Below the pieces are notes generated by a model. That model saw only the letters and a list, made by a program, of their open reading frames with translations, did no database searches and had not been told where the DNA came from. Source: an uncultured Amylibacter sp. (GTDB lineage: Bacteria > Pseudomonadota > Alphaproteobacteria > Rhodobacterales > Rhodobacteraceae). From it: DNA of 64,000 nucleotides. The position numbers and the translations under genes are program-made. The stretch spans positions 1,364,001 to 1,428,000 of the forward strand of contig OY365738.1 in assembly GCA_959347345.1 (NCBI GenBank). The letters run 5' to 3'. Of the stretch, positions 16,876 to 24,914 are shown in pieces (within the stretch, counting starts at the first letter, position 1; each line of letters opens with the position of its first letter).

Positions 16876-17901
16876 TTACACCCACCCCGCCAGCTCTGTT
16901 TGAATAATATCGCACAGCACATCAATATGGGATTTTTGCGCGTTCAAACACGGGATATAGGTGAAATCGGTGCCGCCCGCGTGGATGAAACTATCCCTGA
17001 TTTCCTCATTAATCTCTTCCAAAGTTTCAATACAATCGGCAGAAAACGCAGGGGCAATCACGGCTATTTTGCGCTGCCCAGCCCGTGCCAAATCCGCCAC
17101 ACAATCGACCGTGGATGGTTCCAACCAATCCTCTGGTCCAAACTTGGATTGAAAAGAGGTGACGATTTGCCCGTCCTGAAACCCCAATTTCTCCCGCAAC
17201 AACCGCGAAGTTTTCTGGCAATGGCAATGATACGGGTCGCCCTTTTGCGTCAAATACCGTTTCGGCAACCCGTGATAGGAGGCAACCAAAACGGGCGTAT
17301 AATCCAACCCAGCATAATGCTCTGACACCGTCCCAGCCAGTGCGTCAATATAATTCGGGCGGTCAAAATACGGCGGCACGGTGCGAATCGCGGGGGCGTG
17401 CGGCATAGTCATCAGGGCGCGATAGGCTTCGTCATTCGCCGTGGCGGTGGTCGCGCCCGCGTATTGCGGGTAAAGCGGGAAGAACAGGATTTTATCCGCG
17501 CCTTGGGCTTTCATTTGTTTTATCACGGTTTTTATCGCGGGGGAGCCATAACGCATGGCAAAATCCGTGATGATTTTATCGCCGTAAAGTTTGGCTAGGC
17601 GGGTTTTGATGGCGTGCGTTTGGTCTTTGGTGATGGTTAAAAGCGGGGATTCGTCCGCCTGTGTGTTCCAGATAGAGCGATAGGCCGCCCCCGATTTGGA
17701 CGGACGCGTGGTTAGGATAACCGTTTGTAGCAAGGGTTGCCAGAGGAACGGGCTGTAATCTATCACACGGCGGTCGGATAGGAATTGGTTTAGGTAGCGG
17801 CGCATTGACCAATAATCCGTAGCCTCTGGCGTGCCGAGGTTGCAGATAATCACGCCGATTTTTTGCGGGGGGATGGGGGGGTGGTCTGGCGGTGCGTTCA
17901 T
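16876..17901 (-). CDS. hemH: Ferrochelatase
   Basis: Last step of haem synthesis: inserts ferrous iron into protoporphyrin IX. The 341-residue length is normal. Landmarks are VIICNLGTPEATDYWSMRRYL at the N-terminus, FFPLYPQYAGATTATANDE near 137-155, SYHGLPKRYL near 203 (iron-binding His), QSKFGPEDWLEPS and the second metal/acid site SADCIETLEEINEE. Its start codon abuts the heptamer array at 17901-17928, so the ankyrin cassette has come to lie directly in its 5' region. Confidence 0.97.
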   Translation of the reverse strand: MNAPPDHPPIPPQKIGVIICNLGTPEATDYWSMRRYLNQFLSDRRVIDYSPFLWQPLLQTVILTTRPSKSGAAYRSIWNTQADESPLLTITKDQTHAIKTRLAKLYGDKIITDFAMRYGSPAIKTVIKQMKAQGADKILFFPLYPQYAGATTATANDEAYRALMTMPHAPAIRTVPPYFDRPNYIDALAGTVSEHYAGLDYTPVLVASYHGLPKRYLTQKGDPYHCHCQKTSRLLREKLGFQDGQIVTSFQSKFGPEDWLEPSTVDCVADLARAGQRKIAVIAPAFSADCIETLEEINEEIRDSFIHAGGTDFTYIPCLNAQKSHIDVLCDIIQTELAGWV

Positions 17902-17928
17902 TAGTTGTTAGTTGTTAGTTGTTAGTTG
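17901..17928 (+). repeat. Heptamer tandem array, unit TTAGTTG (left flank of ankyrin cassette 2)
   Basis: Four perfect TTAGTTG units; the first base overlaps the hemH start codon. A reverse-complement array (CTAACAA units) lies at 19476-19517. The pair encloses both ankyrin genes, about 1.55 kb. Confidence 0.95.
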
Positions 17929-17935
17929 TTAAAAA

Positions 17936-18559
17936 CTATTGGCTTCTTTTACGCAATTCTTCAAGGGCATCAGTGCCTTTAAGAGCTTCATTGTTATCTG
18001 CGTAGTCAAGGGGTATTTGTCCCCTGCTATCTTTTATCTTTGCATCCGCACCTAATTTTAACAAAACCATAACCACATGGGGGTTTTGATTATTTTGCAC
18101 TGCCTCATGGAGTGCTGTTTGGCGACCACTAGAAACCGCATTTACATCTGCCCCAGCGGTTATTAATGCTACAAAAACCTCAGGATTTTTATTACGATTT
18201 GCAGCAAAAACAAGCGGAGTAACGCCATAATTATTTGGTGTGCTTACATCCGCTCCTGCATCCAGCATGATTTTAAGCAATTCAATATCTTCATGCCATT
18301 GCGCCACCTCATGTATTGGCATGCCACCGTTCTTATCTTTTGCATTTACCTCTGCCCCAGCATCCAGTAAAGCTTTGACTACTTCAGGACGTGCCTTTGA
18401 AAGCCCGCAAACACACCGATAAAGAGGTGTCTCCCCCTTGCAACTTCGTGCATGCACATCCGCACCATTATCTAGGTACTCTTGCAATTTTTTAAGAGTC
18501 ATTTCAAACCAAAAATTTGTATATGCATCTGCATCTGCCCAATTATCTATTAAAACCAT
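17936..18559 (-). CDS. Ankyrin-repeat protein (cassette 2, downstream gene)
   Basis: A protein of 207 residues without signal peptide, so probably cytoplasmic. Ankyrin repeats run from about residue 24 to the end: GETPLYRCVCGLSK, NGGMPIHEVAQWHE, YGVTPLVFAANRNK, RQTALHEAVQNNQ and a terminal RGQIPLDYADNNEA. It begins MVLIDNWADAD and follows GAAAGGATAAACAA; it starts 23 bases after the upstream ankyrin gene, so the two form an operon. Paralogue of 2404-2823. AT-rich compared with hemH and xsc. Target and role unknown. Confidence 0.88.
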   Translation of the reverse strand: MVLIDNWADADAYTNFWFEMTLKKLQEYLDNGADVHARSCKGETPLYRCVCGLSKARPEVVKALLDAGAEVNAKDKNGGMPIHEVAQWHEDIELLKIMLDAGADVSTPNNYGVTPLVFAANRNKNPEVFVALITAGADVNAVSSGRQTALHEAVQNNQNPHVVMVLLKLGADAKIKDSRGQIPLDYADNNEALKGTDALEELRKRSQ

Positions 18560-18582
18560 TTGTTTATCCTTTCAGTTAATAT

Positions 18583-19416
18583 TTAGTATTGCGCATCACT
18601 TAACGCCCAATAAGCTTTGGTATCTTTAAGTGCTGAGTTGTACTTTGCAAATTCAAAAGGCGTTTTCCTGTCTTCACTTTTTATTTTACCGTCTGCACCT
18701 GCCTTTAGCAAAATCATAATCACGTCAGGATTTTTAGTTTGAATTGCTGCCCAATGAAGTGGTGTATATCCGCTCCATGATGTTACTCCGCTTGTATCCT
18801 TGCCTTGTGCATTTACATTTGATCCCGCATCAATCAAAGTCATAATTATTTTAAGACTATTATGTTTTTCCCGCCTGCCCACCGCCGAATAGATCGGTGT
18901 TTGTCCCAACTTATTCCGCACCTCTAATTTTGCCCCAGATTTCAGCAAAACGTTAATTATTTCGGGGTTTTCATTTTGGCTCGCTGCCCAATGAAGCGGT
19001 GTGTCTCCATTCCTACTTCGTGCATTCACATCTGCACCAGCATCCAGCAAAACCTTAATTACTTTGGGGTTCTTATTGCCCGCGACTGCCCAATGAAGCG
19101 GTGTGTTTCCACTCCTACTTCGTGTATTTACATCTACGCCAGCATCTAGCAAAACCTTAATTACGTTGGGGTTCTCATTGCTCGACGCTGCCAGATAAAG
19201 AGGGTATCCATGCTCACCCTCTGCGTTCAAATCTGCGCCATTATTTAGACATGCTTGGACTTGTTCGGGAGTTATATTTATCCAAAAATTCTCTAAAACT
19301 TTCCACTCTTTATCCCCCCAACCCTCGCAATCCTGCGCAATCGCGGGCAACGCCCCGAAAGACAGAATCACTAGGGCAAGACCCATCCGTGCTATTTTCA
19401 ATAGTTTATTTTGCAT
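18583..19416 (-). CDS. Exported ankyrin-repeat protein (cassette 2, upstream gene)
   Basis: A protein of 277 residues with a signal peptide: basic start (MQNKLLKIARMG), a hydrophobic core to about residue 24 and a likely cleavage at PAIAQ-DC. The mature part consists of about six ankyrin repeats, such as SGNTPLHWAVAGNKNP and NGDTPLHWAASQNENP. It ends in TPFEFAKYNSALKD-like sequence, which is conserved in the remnant at 2848-2934. It is unusual in having a periplasmic or secreted partner (this gene) and a cytoplasmic-looking partner (next gene) in one operon. The repeats bind proteins; the ligand is unknown. Confidence 0.88.
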   Translation of the reverse strand: MQNKLLKIARMGLALVILSFGALPAIAQDCEGWGDKEWKVLENFWINITPEQVQACLNNGADLNAEGEHGYPLYLAASSNENPNVIKVLLDAGVDVNTRSRSGNTPLHWAVAGNKNPKVIKVLLDAGADVNARSRNGDTPLHWAASQNENPEIINVLLKSGAKLEVRNKLGQTPIYSAVGRREKHNSLKIIMTLIDAGSNVNAQGKDTSGVTSWSGYTPLHWAAIQTKNPDVIMILLKAGADGKIKSEDRKTPFEFAKYNSALKDTKAYWALSDAQY

Positions 19417-19475
19417 GTCCCTTATCCTTTTTCACTTGCAAAAGACTATAACCAGCAATCAATAAATAATCAAGC

Positions 19476-19517
19476 CTAATAACTAACAACTAATAACTAA
19501 CAACTAACAACTAACCA
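19476..19517 (-). repeat. Heptamer tandem array, unit CTAACAA (right flank of ankyrin cassette 2)
   Basis: Six 7-base units: CTAATAA, CTAACAA, CTAATAA, CTAACAA, CTAACAA, CTAACCA. CTAACAA is the reverse complement of a cyclic form of TTAGTTG in the left array. It is followed by TTTACAATTCCC, which recurs after the short array at 45737-45750 (TTTACAATCCC). Confidence 0.95.
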
Positions 19518-19593
19518 TTTACAATTCCCACTTTCCACACTATACCCACGCCATACACCACAATAACTCTCTTTAAAAAAGGAAACCCAAACT

Positions 19594-21363
19594 ATGAAAA
19601 TGACAACTGAAGAAGCCTTCGTAAAAGTCCTGCAAATGCACGGTATTGAACACGCTTTCGGGATTATCGGCTCTGCCATGATGCCTATCTCTGATTTATT
19701 CCCAACGGCGGGGATTACCTTTTGGGATTGCGCGCACGAGTGCAACGCGGGCATGATGGCGGATGGCTTCACCAGAGCCTCTGGCAAAGTTTCCATGATG
19801 GTGGCACAGAACGGCCCGGGCATTACCAATTTTGTCACCCCCGTTAAAACGGCGTATTGGAATCACACGCCTTTACTGCTGGTCACGCCCCAAGCCGCCA
19901 ATAAAACCATCGGTCAAGGCGGGTTTCAAGAGGTGGAACAAATGGCGCTGTTCCAAGACATGGTCGCCTATCAGGAGGAAGTCCGCGACCCAACCCGTAT
20001 TGCAGAAACCTTAAACCGCGTTATTTTACAAGCCAAACGCGCCTCTGCCCCCGCACAGATAAACATCCCCCGTGATTTCTGGACGCAAGTCATTGACATC
20101 ACCCTGCCCCAAATTGTCGAATTTGAACGCCCGTCTGGCGGGGCGGACGCTATCAGCAAAGCCGCCGCTATGCTGTCATCCGCCAAATTCCCCGTTATTT
20201 TGAACGGCGCGGGCGTAGTTCTGTCGGACGGCATAGCCGCCACGGCCGCCCTAGCCGAACGGCTGGACGCGCCCGTCTGCTGTGGTTATCAGCATAATGA
20301 CGCTTTTGTTGGCACGCACCCTTTGTTTGCTGGGCCTTTGGGCTATAACGGCAGCAAAGCGGGGATGGAGCTGATTAGCAAAGCCGATGTTGTGCTTGCG
20401 CTCGGCACGCGGTTGAATCCGTTTTCCACCCTGCCTGGCTATAATATCGATTACTGGCCTGCGGATGCGCAGATTATCCAAGTCGATATGAACCCTGACC
20501 GTATTGGTCTTACCAAACCCGTTACCGTTGGCATTGTCGGGGATGCAAAGAAAGTCGCGGTCGCCTTGCTGGACGGATTGACCGATACCGCGGGCGATAC
20601 GGGGCGAGCCGCGCGGAAGGAAACCATCGCGCAAACGAAATCCGCTTGGGCGCAGGAATTGACCTCTATGGATCACGAGGATGACGACCCAGGCACGACT
20701 TGGAATAAACGCGCCCGAGCCGATAAACCCGATAATATGTCACCGCGTATGGCGTGGCGGGCGATTCAAAAATCCCTGCCAAAGGACGCGATTATCAGCT
20801 CTGATATTGGCAATAATTGCGCGATTGGCAATGCCTATCCCAGTTTTGAACAGGGGCGTAAATATTTAGCACCTGGTCTGTTTGGTCCTTGTGGCTATGG
20901 CTTTCCCGCGATTGTCGGGGCAAAGATAGCCTGCCCTGATGTGCCTGTCGTTGGCTTTGCTGGCGATGGAGCGTTCGGCATTTCTATGAATGAAATGACG
21001 GCTGTTGGGCGCGGCGAGTGGCCTGCTATAACCATGATAGTCTTCCGCAATTATCAGTGGGGGGCGGAAAAACGCAATACCACACTGTGGTTTAATGATA
21101 ATTTTGTCGGCACAGAGCTGGATGAAGAGGTCTCTTACGCCGCGATTGCCCAGGCTTGCGGGTTGATTGGCGTGCAGGTTGCCACGATGGACGCGTTAAG
21201 CGATGCTTTGGCAGAGGCTGTTACTGCCCAGATGAAAACGGGCAAAACCACCTTTATTGAAGTTTTGTTAAACAAGGAACTGGGTGAGCCGTTCCGCAGG
21301 GATGCGATGAAAGCCCCCGTGTGCGTCGCGGGGATTAGCAAGGATGATATGCGCAAGCAGTGA
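19594..21363 (+). CDS. xsc: Sulfoacetaldehyde acetyltransferase
   Basis: Thiamine-diphosphate enzyme that converts sulfoacetaldehyde and phosphate to acetyl phosphate and sulfite, the carbon-releasing step in taurine and other C2-sulfonate breakdown. The 589-residue length and N-terminus (MKMTTEEAFVKVLQMHG, then HAFGIIGSAMMPISDLFP) are typical of Xsc and distinguish it from acetolactate synthase. NKTIGQGGFQEVEQMA and the ThDP/Mg motif GDGAFGISMNEMTAV (near 455-470) are visible. It follows AAAAAAGGAAACCC. No pta, tauABC or taurine dehydrogenase gene is adjacent, so the rest of the pathway lies elsewhere. It converges with an EamA-type exporter. Confidence 0.93.
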   Translation: MKMTTEEAFVKVLQMHGIEHAFGIIGSAMMPISDLFPTAGITFWDCAHECNAGMMADGFTRASGKVSMMVAQNGPGITNFVTPVKTAYWNHTPLLLVTPQAANKTIGQGGFQEVEQMALFQDMVAYQEEVRDPTRIAETLNRVILQAKRASAPAQINIPRDFWTQVIDITLPQIVEFERPSGGADAISKAAAMLSSAKFPVILNGAGVVLSDGIAATAALAERLDAPVCCGYQHNDAFVGTHPLFAGPLGYNGSKAGMELISKADVVLALGTRLNPFSTLPGYNIDYWPADAQIIQVDMNPDRIGLTKPVTVGIVGDAKKVAVALLDGLTDTAGDTGRAARKETIAQTKSAWAQELTSMDHEDDDPGTTWNKRARADKPDNMSPRMAWRAIQKSLPKDAIISSDIGNNCAIGNAYPSFEQGRKYLAPGLFGPCGYGFPAIVGAKIACPDVPVVGFAGDGAFGISMNEMTAVGRGEWPAITMIVFRNYQWGAEKRNTTLWFNDNFVGTELDEEVSYAAIAQACGLIGVQVATMDALSDALAEAVTAQMKTGKTTFIEVLLNKELGEPFRRDAMKAPVCVAGISKDDMRKQ

Positions 21364-21391
21364 TTATTTTGATGATATGTGCGGGCAAGTG

Positions 21392-21420
21392 GCGGTGAAT
21401 TGATAAACACAATTCACCGC
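21392..21420. terminator. Shared hairpin between xsc and the EamA gene
   Basis: Arms 21392-21402 and 21410-21420 (GCGGTGAATTG / CAATTCACCGC) pair perfectly over 11 bp with a 7-base loop. It lies between the two convergent stops and overlaps the EamA stop. There is no long T run on either side, so termination is plausible but not certain. Confidence 0.5.
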
Positions 21421-22277
21421 ACTCGGCTTAACTGCACCATCAAAATCGCCCCCATAACGATAACAACGCCGATTATATCGTAAATCCCCAGTGGCTCGCC
21501 CAAAATAACCGCCGCCGTTGCCACCCCGAAAAACGGGTTTAAAAAGTGAAAAGTCGCGGCTTTCGTTGCCCCAATCCTATTCACCAGCATAAACCAAATA
21601 ATCGTTGCCACCGCCCCAGGCATCACTATCGTATAGGAAAAGGCAACAACCATCGTTGCCGACCAGTTAATCACCCAATCCTCAAACACCATCGCAGGTA
21701 TGGCAAGACTGGCAGAGCCAATCAGCATTTGCAAACCCACCACAATCAGCAGATTACTGCCAGAGGAAGCACCGCGTACCGCCAAAGCCGCCACCGCCAA
21801 GGCAACCACCGCGATAATACACAGCCCAGTACTGACGATATCCGCGCCTTGCGTCACCCGTTGCGCCATAATTAAAATCACACCCGCAAAGCCCAAACAC
21901 AGCCCGATTATACCCATTGGCGCGATACGCTCACGATACACGCCAAAGGCTATCAGCCCAACAACCAGTGGCAAGGCACTGGCTATGATAGAGGCAAACC
22001 CTGCCTCCAACGACTGAATCGCGATAAAATTAAGCCCCAGATAAATGGTATTTTGGCAAACGCCAAACAAAATAACCGCCCGCCATGGAATCGTGGCAAA
22101 CCGCAGCCTTTGCCCAAGGGCAAAGCCAATCGCCAGCACCAAAATGCCAGAAATTAAAAATCGCAGGGATAGAATAGTCAGTGGGGGCGCGTCTTGGACA
22201 ATAATCCGCGCAGAGGTAAAGGCGGAGGACCAAATCAGGGCAAAGCTCAGCCCCATAAAAAATGATTTAATGTCCAT
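21414..22277 (-). CDS. EamA/DMT-family exporter
   Basis: Membrane protein of 287 residues with ten hydrophobic segments in two EamA halves (about residues 5-135 and 145-280). The start MDIKSFFMGLSF at 22277 is chosen since it opens helix 1; the longer frame to 22337 runs through the HU terminator. Helix 1 with SFALIWSSAFTSARI and helix 9-10 with FFGVATAAVILGEP are typical. These carriers export amino acids and other metabolites. Substrate unknown; the convergent xsc gene does not by itself prove a link to sulfonates. Confidence 0.88.
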   Translation of the reverse strand: MDIKSFFMGLSFALIWSSAFTSARIIVQDAPPLTILSLRFLISGILVLAIGFALGQRLRFATIPWRAVILFGVCQNTIYLGLNFIAIQSLEAGFASIIASALPLVVGLIAFGVYRERIAPMGIIGLCLGFAGVILIMAQRVTQGADIVSTGLCIIAVVALAVAALAVRGASSGSNLLIVVGLQMLIGSASLAIPAMVFEDWVINWSATMVVAFSYTIVMPGAVATIIWFMLVNRIGATKAATFHFLNPFFGVATAAVILGEPLGIYDIIGVVIVMGAILMVQLSRVR

Positions 22278-22290
22278 GGTACCCCGAATC

Positions 22291-22319
22291 AAAAAGGCCG
22301 CACCTGGGCGCGGCCTTTT
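22291..22319 (-). terminator. Intrinsic terminator of the HU gene
   Basis: Arms 22319-22310 and 22301-22292 pair over 10 bp (AAAAGGCCGC / GCGGCCTTTT) with an 8-base loop, followed on the minus strand by a T run and GATT. It lies 20 bases after the HU stop. Confidence 0.85.
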
Positions 22320-22338
22320 CAAAATATCTTCAAACAAA

Positions 22339-22629
22339 CTAGGGGTTAATTACATCTTTCAATGCTTTTGCAATTGTCACCTTAGCCACGCGATCGGCAG
22401 CTTTTTCAAACTGTTCGCCGGTAGCAGGGTTACGCACCATCCGTTTTGGCCGTGCGCGACACTGAAATTTACCCAATCCTGGGATTGTTACAGCACCGCC
22501 TGCGGCGACTTCTTTTGATACGGCTTCAGCAAGAGCGTCAAGAAAACGTGATACGTCTACTTTATTTGCGCCAGTTGCGTCAGAAAGGTTAGCAACTAGT
22601 TGTGCTTTGGTCATTGGTTTTTGAGCCAT
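22339..22629 (-). CDS. HU-family DNA-binding protein
   Basis: Small nucleoid protein of 96 residues that bends and compacts DNA as a dimer. MTKAQLVANLSDATG opens the helical dimer part, GAVTIPGLGKFQCRARP is the beta-arm base, and RPKRMVRNPATGEQ is the DNA-gripping arm with the Pro that intercalates. The short tail (KALKDVINP) is normal for the family. It has its own terminator and a long upstream region. Confidence 0.95.
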   Translation of the reverse strand: MAQKPMTKAQLVANLSDATGANKVDVSRFLDALAEAVSKEVAAGGAVTIPGLGKFQCRARPKRMVRNPATGEQFEKAADRVAKVTIAKALKDVINP

Positions 22630-22841
22630 TGATATACTCCATCATTGTAATAATGCACAGAAAAATTCTGTGCTTTGGTGCGGTCATATAACAATATGTT
22701 GCGGTATAGAGCAAGTCAAAATACCCATAAAATGATGTTATTTTCTAAAAAATACGCTATTTTATTGATTTTTTTACTAAATTTTGGATTTTTTACACAA
22801 TTTATTGATTTTTTTGGGAAAATTTGTGACGGATGATTCAT

Positions 22842-22869
22842 TTGACTTTATCCATGTTTTCGCTATAAT
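22842..22869 (+). promoter_or_regulatory. Strong sigma-70 type promoter, plus strand
   Basis: TTGACT at 22842-22847 and a perfect TATAAT at 22864-22869 with a 16-base spacer. It points away from HU, towards the STAS gene that begins more than 300 bases downstream. Transcription would start near 22876. Confidence 0.7.
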
Positions 22870-22875
22870 CCGTCT

Positions 22876-23052
22876 TAGCAATAATCATAGAGACTCCGCA
22901 GTTATCAAACGCTGTCGGGTCACCACTCAATACAAAAGCCGTTTTCACGGGCATTTTTTGCTTGTGGGATTGGTAAATAAAGTGGAAATTTTCTCTGTGA
23001 TTGTTGCAAACGGCCCGATGCGGTGTGGAGCGGTGGGCAAATTTTGCCCACT
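22876..23052 (+). ncRNA. Candidate small RNA or long leader
   Basis: The region after the promoter at 22842-22869 has no coding sequence I trust (an open frame at 22784-23086 crosses the promoter and has no family features). It contains an imperfect hairpin followed by six T (GCCG-loop-CGGGC then ATTTTTTG near 22938-22958), where a short RNA of about 80 bases could end. A perfect palindrome, GTGGGCAAA / TTTGCCCAC, lies near 23034-23052. It could be a free small RNA or the 5' leader of the STAS gene. I do not recognise a known RNA family. Confidence 0.35.
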
Positions 23053-23185
23053 AAACGCGCATAAAACGGAAATAAAACAGAAGTAAAATGACGGAAAATA
23101 ATAATTTCCAAAAATTTACTTCTTGTAAAACTTTTTAATCCAAACCTATGGCTTGGATACTATTTATTTAAAGGGGAACAGAAAT

Positions 23186-23533
23186 ATGAAATTTTCATGT
23201 AAAATACGGGGCGAGGCGATGGTTATCTCGCTGGACGAGCCACGATTTGTCGCGGCGGAATGCTCGGCTTTCAAACAAACGCTGAAAACACTGGTGGATC
23301 AGGGGGCGGATTGGATTATCCTAGACCTCCGCGCGGTGGAGTTTATGGATAGCTCTGGGCTTGGCACATTAACATCGCATCTTAAATACACGGGGGAGGA
23401 ACGCAGATTTTATCTATCAAGCCTAACCCCCAGCGTGGCAAAGATGTTTGCGCTAACCCACATGGACACGGTTTTTGCGATTTATGACGATATTTCGGCG
23501 GCCTTGGGCGCGCCTGATGTGCCATCGGTCTAA
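23186..23533 (+). CDS. STAS-domain anti-sigma factor antagonist
   Basis: A 115-residue STAS protein of the SpoIIAA/RsbV type. The start at 23186 follows AAAGGGGAACAGAAAT. The phosphorylation site region is VEFMDSSGLGTL near residues 51-62, with the DSSGLG signature, where the first Ser is the usual target of the partner kinase. The partner gene follows after three bases. In such pairs the unphosphorylated STAS protein ties up the anti-sigma kinase. No sigma factor gene or PP2C phosphatase lies in the window. A small inverted repeat (ATCCAA / TTGGAT near 23140-23159) precedes the gene. Confidence 0.9.
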   Translation: MKFSCKIRGEAMVISLDEPRFVAAECSAFKQTLKTLVDQGADWIILDLRAVEFMDSSGLGTLTSHLKYTGEERRFYLSSLTPSVAKMFALTHMDTVFAIYDDISAALGAPDVPSV

Positions 23534-23536
23534 CCC

Positions 23537-23998
23537 ATGGGACAGGCGAACCTGTGCAGCGCACCCCGCCAATTTAAGCGGCAGTTTAACGCGGATTTTG
23601 CCTCCGCCACGGATATTCTAACGCAAACGCAAGCGTGGTTGACCGCGCAAAATATCCCGCCCGTGGTTATTGAGGATACGTCCATTGTATTGGTGGAGGT
23701 TTTTAACAATATCATCCAGCACGCCTATGGGTTTAATACCCCCGCGAACGCCAAAATTGATTTGGCTATGGTGATTGAAGACGACCAGATTTTCATTGAT
23801 ACCTATGATAGGGGGGCGGGGATGTTCCGCACCCCCGAACCTTTGCGGATTGATTTGGCGAATTGCGAATTGGCGGATTTGCCCGAATCGGGGTTTGGCT
23901 GGGTGTTAATAGAACGGCTATCCAGTAAGGTTGTTTTTTCGCGTAGTGGTGGGCGCAATCATTTGCATATTTGCATTAAAACACCCAAAACCAGCTAA
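23537..23998 (+). CDS. Anti-sigma serine kinase (HATPase, RsbW/SpoIIAB-like)
   Basis: A 153-residue GHKL ATPase domain. The N box is visible as VLVEVFNNIIQHAYG near residues 52-66, the G1 region as DTYDRGAGM near 87-95, and the G2 region as ESGFGWVLIERL near 115-126. With the STAS protein just upstream (3-base gap, one operon) it forms a partner-switch module. Its last bases overlap the convergent cobalamin gene. The target (sigma factor or another effector) is unknown. Confidence 0.88.
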   Translation: MGQANLCSAPRQFKRQFNADFASATDILTQTQAWLTAQNIPPVVIEDTSIVLVEVFNNIIQHAYGFNTPANAKIDLAMVIEDDQIFIDTYDRGAGMFRTPEPLRIDLANCELADLPESGFGWVLIERLSSKVVFSRSGGRNHLHICIKTPKTS

Positions 23999-24914
23999 AC
24001 CAGACAATAAGCCCGCCTAGTATGACTTGCCAAACACGCCCGACCACGCGGGCGGCATCTATTATATCAGACGGTCCCAAATCGCTATGCCCGTATTCGT
24101 TGATATAGGGGGCGGTGAAAATCGCGCCCTTATACACTCGCGGCCCCGCCAATCGCACATCCAGCACCCCTGCCATTGCCGATTCTGGCCAGCCAGCGTT
24201 GGGCGAAGCGTGATGCCGAGCATCCGTCCAGACGACTCGCCAAGCGACCCCCGACCAATGGGTTAGGCAAATCGCGACCGCGCAAACCCGTGCGGGAATC
24301 CAATTCATAATATCATCCAGCCGAGCCGCCCCCATGCCGAAATCTCTGTAATCATCGGTTTTATAGCCAATCATACTATCGGCGGTATTAACCATTTTAT
24401 AGCAGATAAGCCCGCCAAGCCCGCCGACACAATACCATAAAATCGGGGCAAGGACTCCGTCAGAGAAATTCTCAGAGCAGCTTTCAATCGCGGCACAGGC
24501 GACTCCGTTTTTATCCAAATCTTTGGTTTCACGCCCGACGATATGGGCGACGGCGGCGCGACCGTTTTCTGTGCTGGCTTTCAGCGAGTCCGCAACGGCG
24601 ACCACATGGGTGATTAAACTGCGATAACCCAGCAAAACCGCGACAACCACGACATCCAAAATACCGTAGGGGGAGATTTGCTCGATGGCTATGCCTAGGG
24701 CAAAACTGCCCGTGGCTAGGGTTATGATAACGACAATCCCCTTGGCTCTGCGGGCGCGTCCGCGATTAAATAATTTATTAAACAGGGCAATTAATCGCCC
24801 CATGAGGACAACAGGATGGGGGAGTCTTTGCCATAATGGTTTCGGCTCGCCCATTAAGCTATCCAATATCATCGCGGCGATAAGGATTGTGATTGGGGTC
24901 ATTAGGGGAATCAT
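23976..24914 (-). CDS. cobD: Adenosylcobinamide-phosphate synthase
   Basis: Membrane enzyme of cobalamin synthesis (CobD/CbiB family, 312 residues) that joins aminopropanol phosphate to adenosylcobyric acid. MILDSLMGEPKPLWQRLPHPVVLMG near residues 14-38 is the family start, AHIVGRETKDLDKNGVACAAIES lies near 125-147, ENFSDGVLAP follows, and SPNAGWPESAMAGVL is the conserved loop in the second half. It overlaps cobC by 4 bases, so the two are coupled. The name CbiB is used in other species. Confidence 0.93.
   Translation of the reverse strand: MIPLMTPITILIAAMILDSLMGEPKPLWQRLPHPVVLMGRLIALFNKLFNRGRARRAKGIVVIITLATGSFALGIAIEQISPYGILDVVVVAVLLGYRSLITHVVAVADSLKASTENGRAAVAHIVGRETKDLDKNGVACAAIESCSENFSDGVLAPILWYCVGGLGGLICYKMVNTADSMIGYKTDDYRDFGMGAARLDDIMNWIPARVCAVAICLTHWSGVAWRVVWTDARHHASPNAGWPESAMAGVLDVRLAGPRVYKGAIFTAPYINEYGHSDLGPSDIIDAARVVGRVWQVILGGLIVWFSWFWVF

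Noticed and set aside
17901..19517. Heptamer arrays considered as CRISPR-type repeats
   Set aside because: Units are 7 bases, directly abutting, without spacers, and no cas genes are present.
22784..23086. Plus-strand frame of 100 codons between HU and STAS genes
   Set aside because: It spans a strong promoter, lacks a ribosome binding site and shows no domain features.
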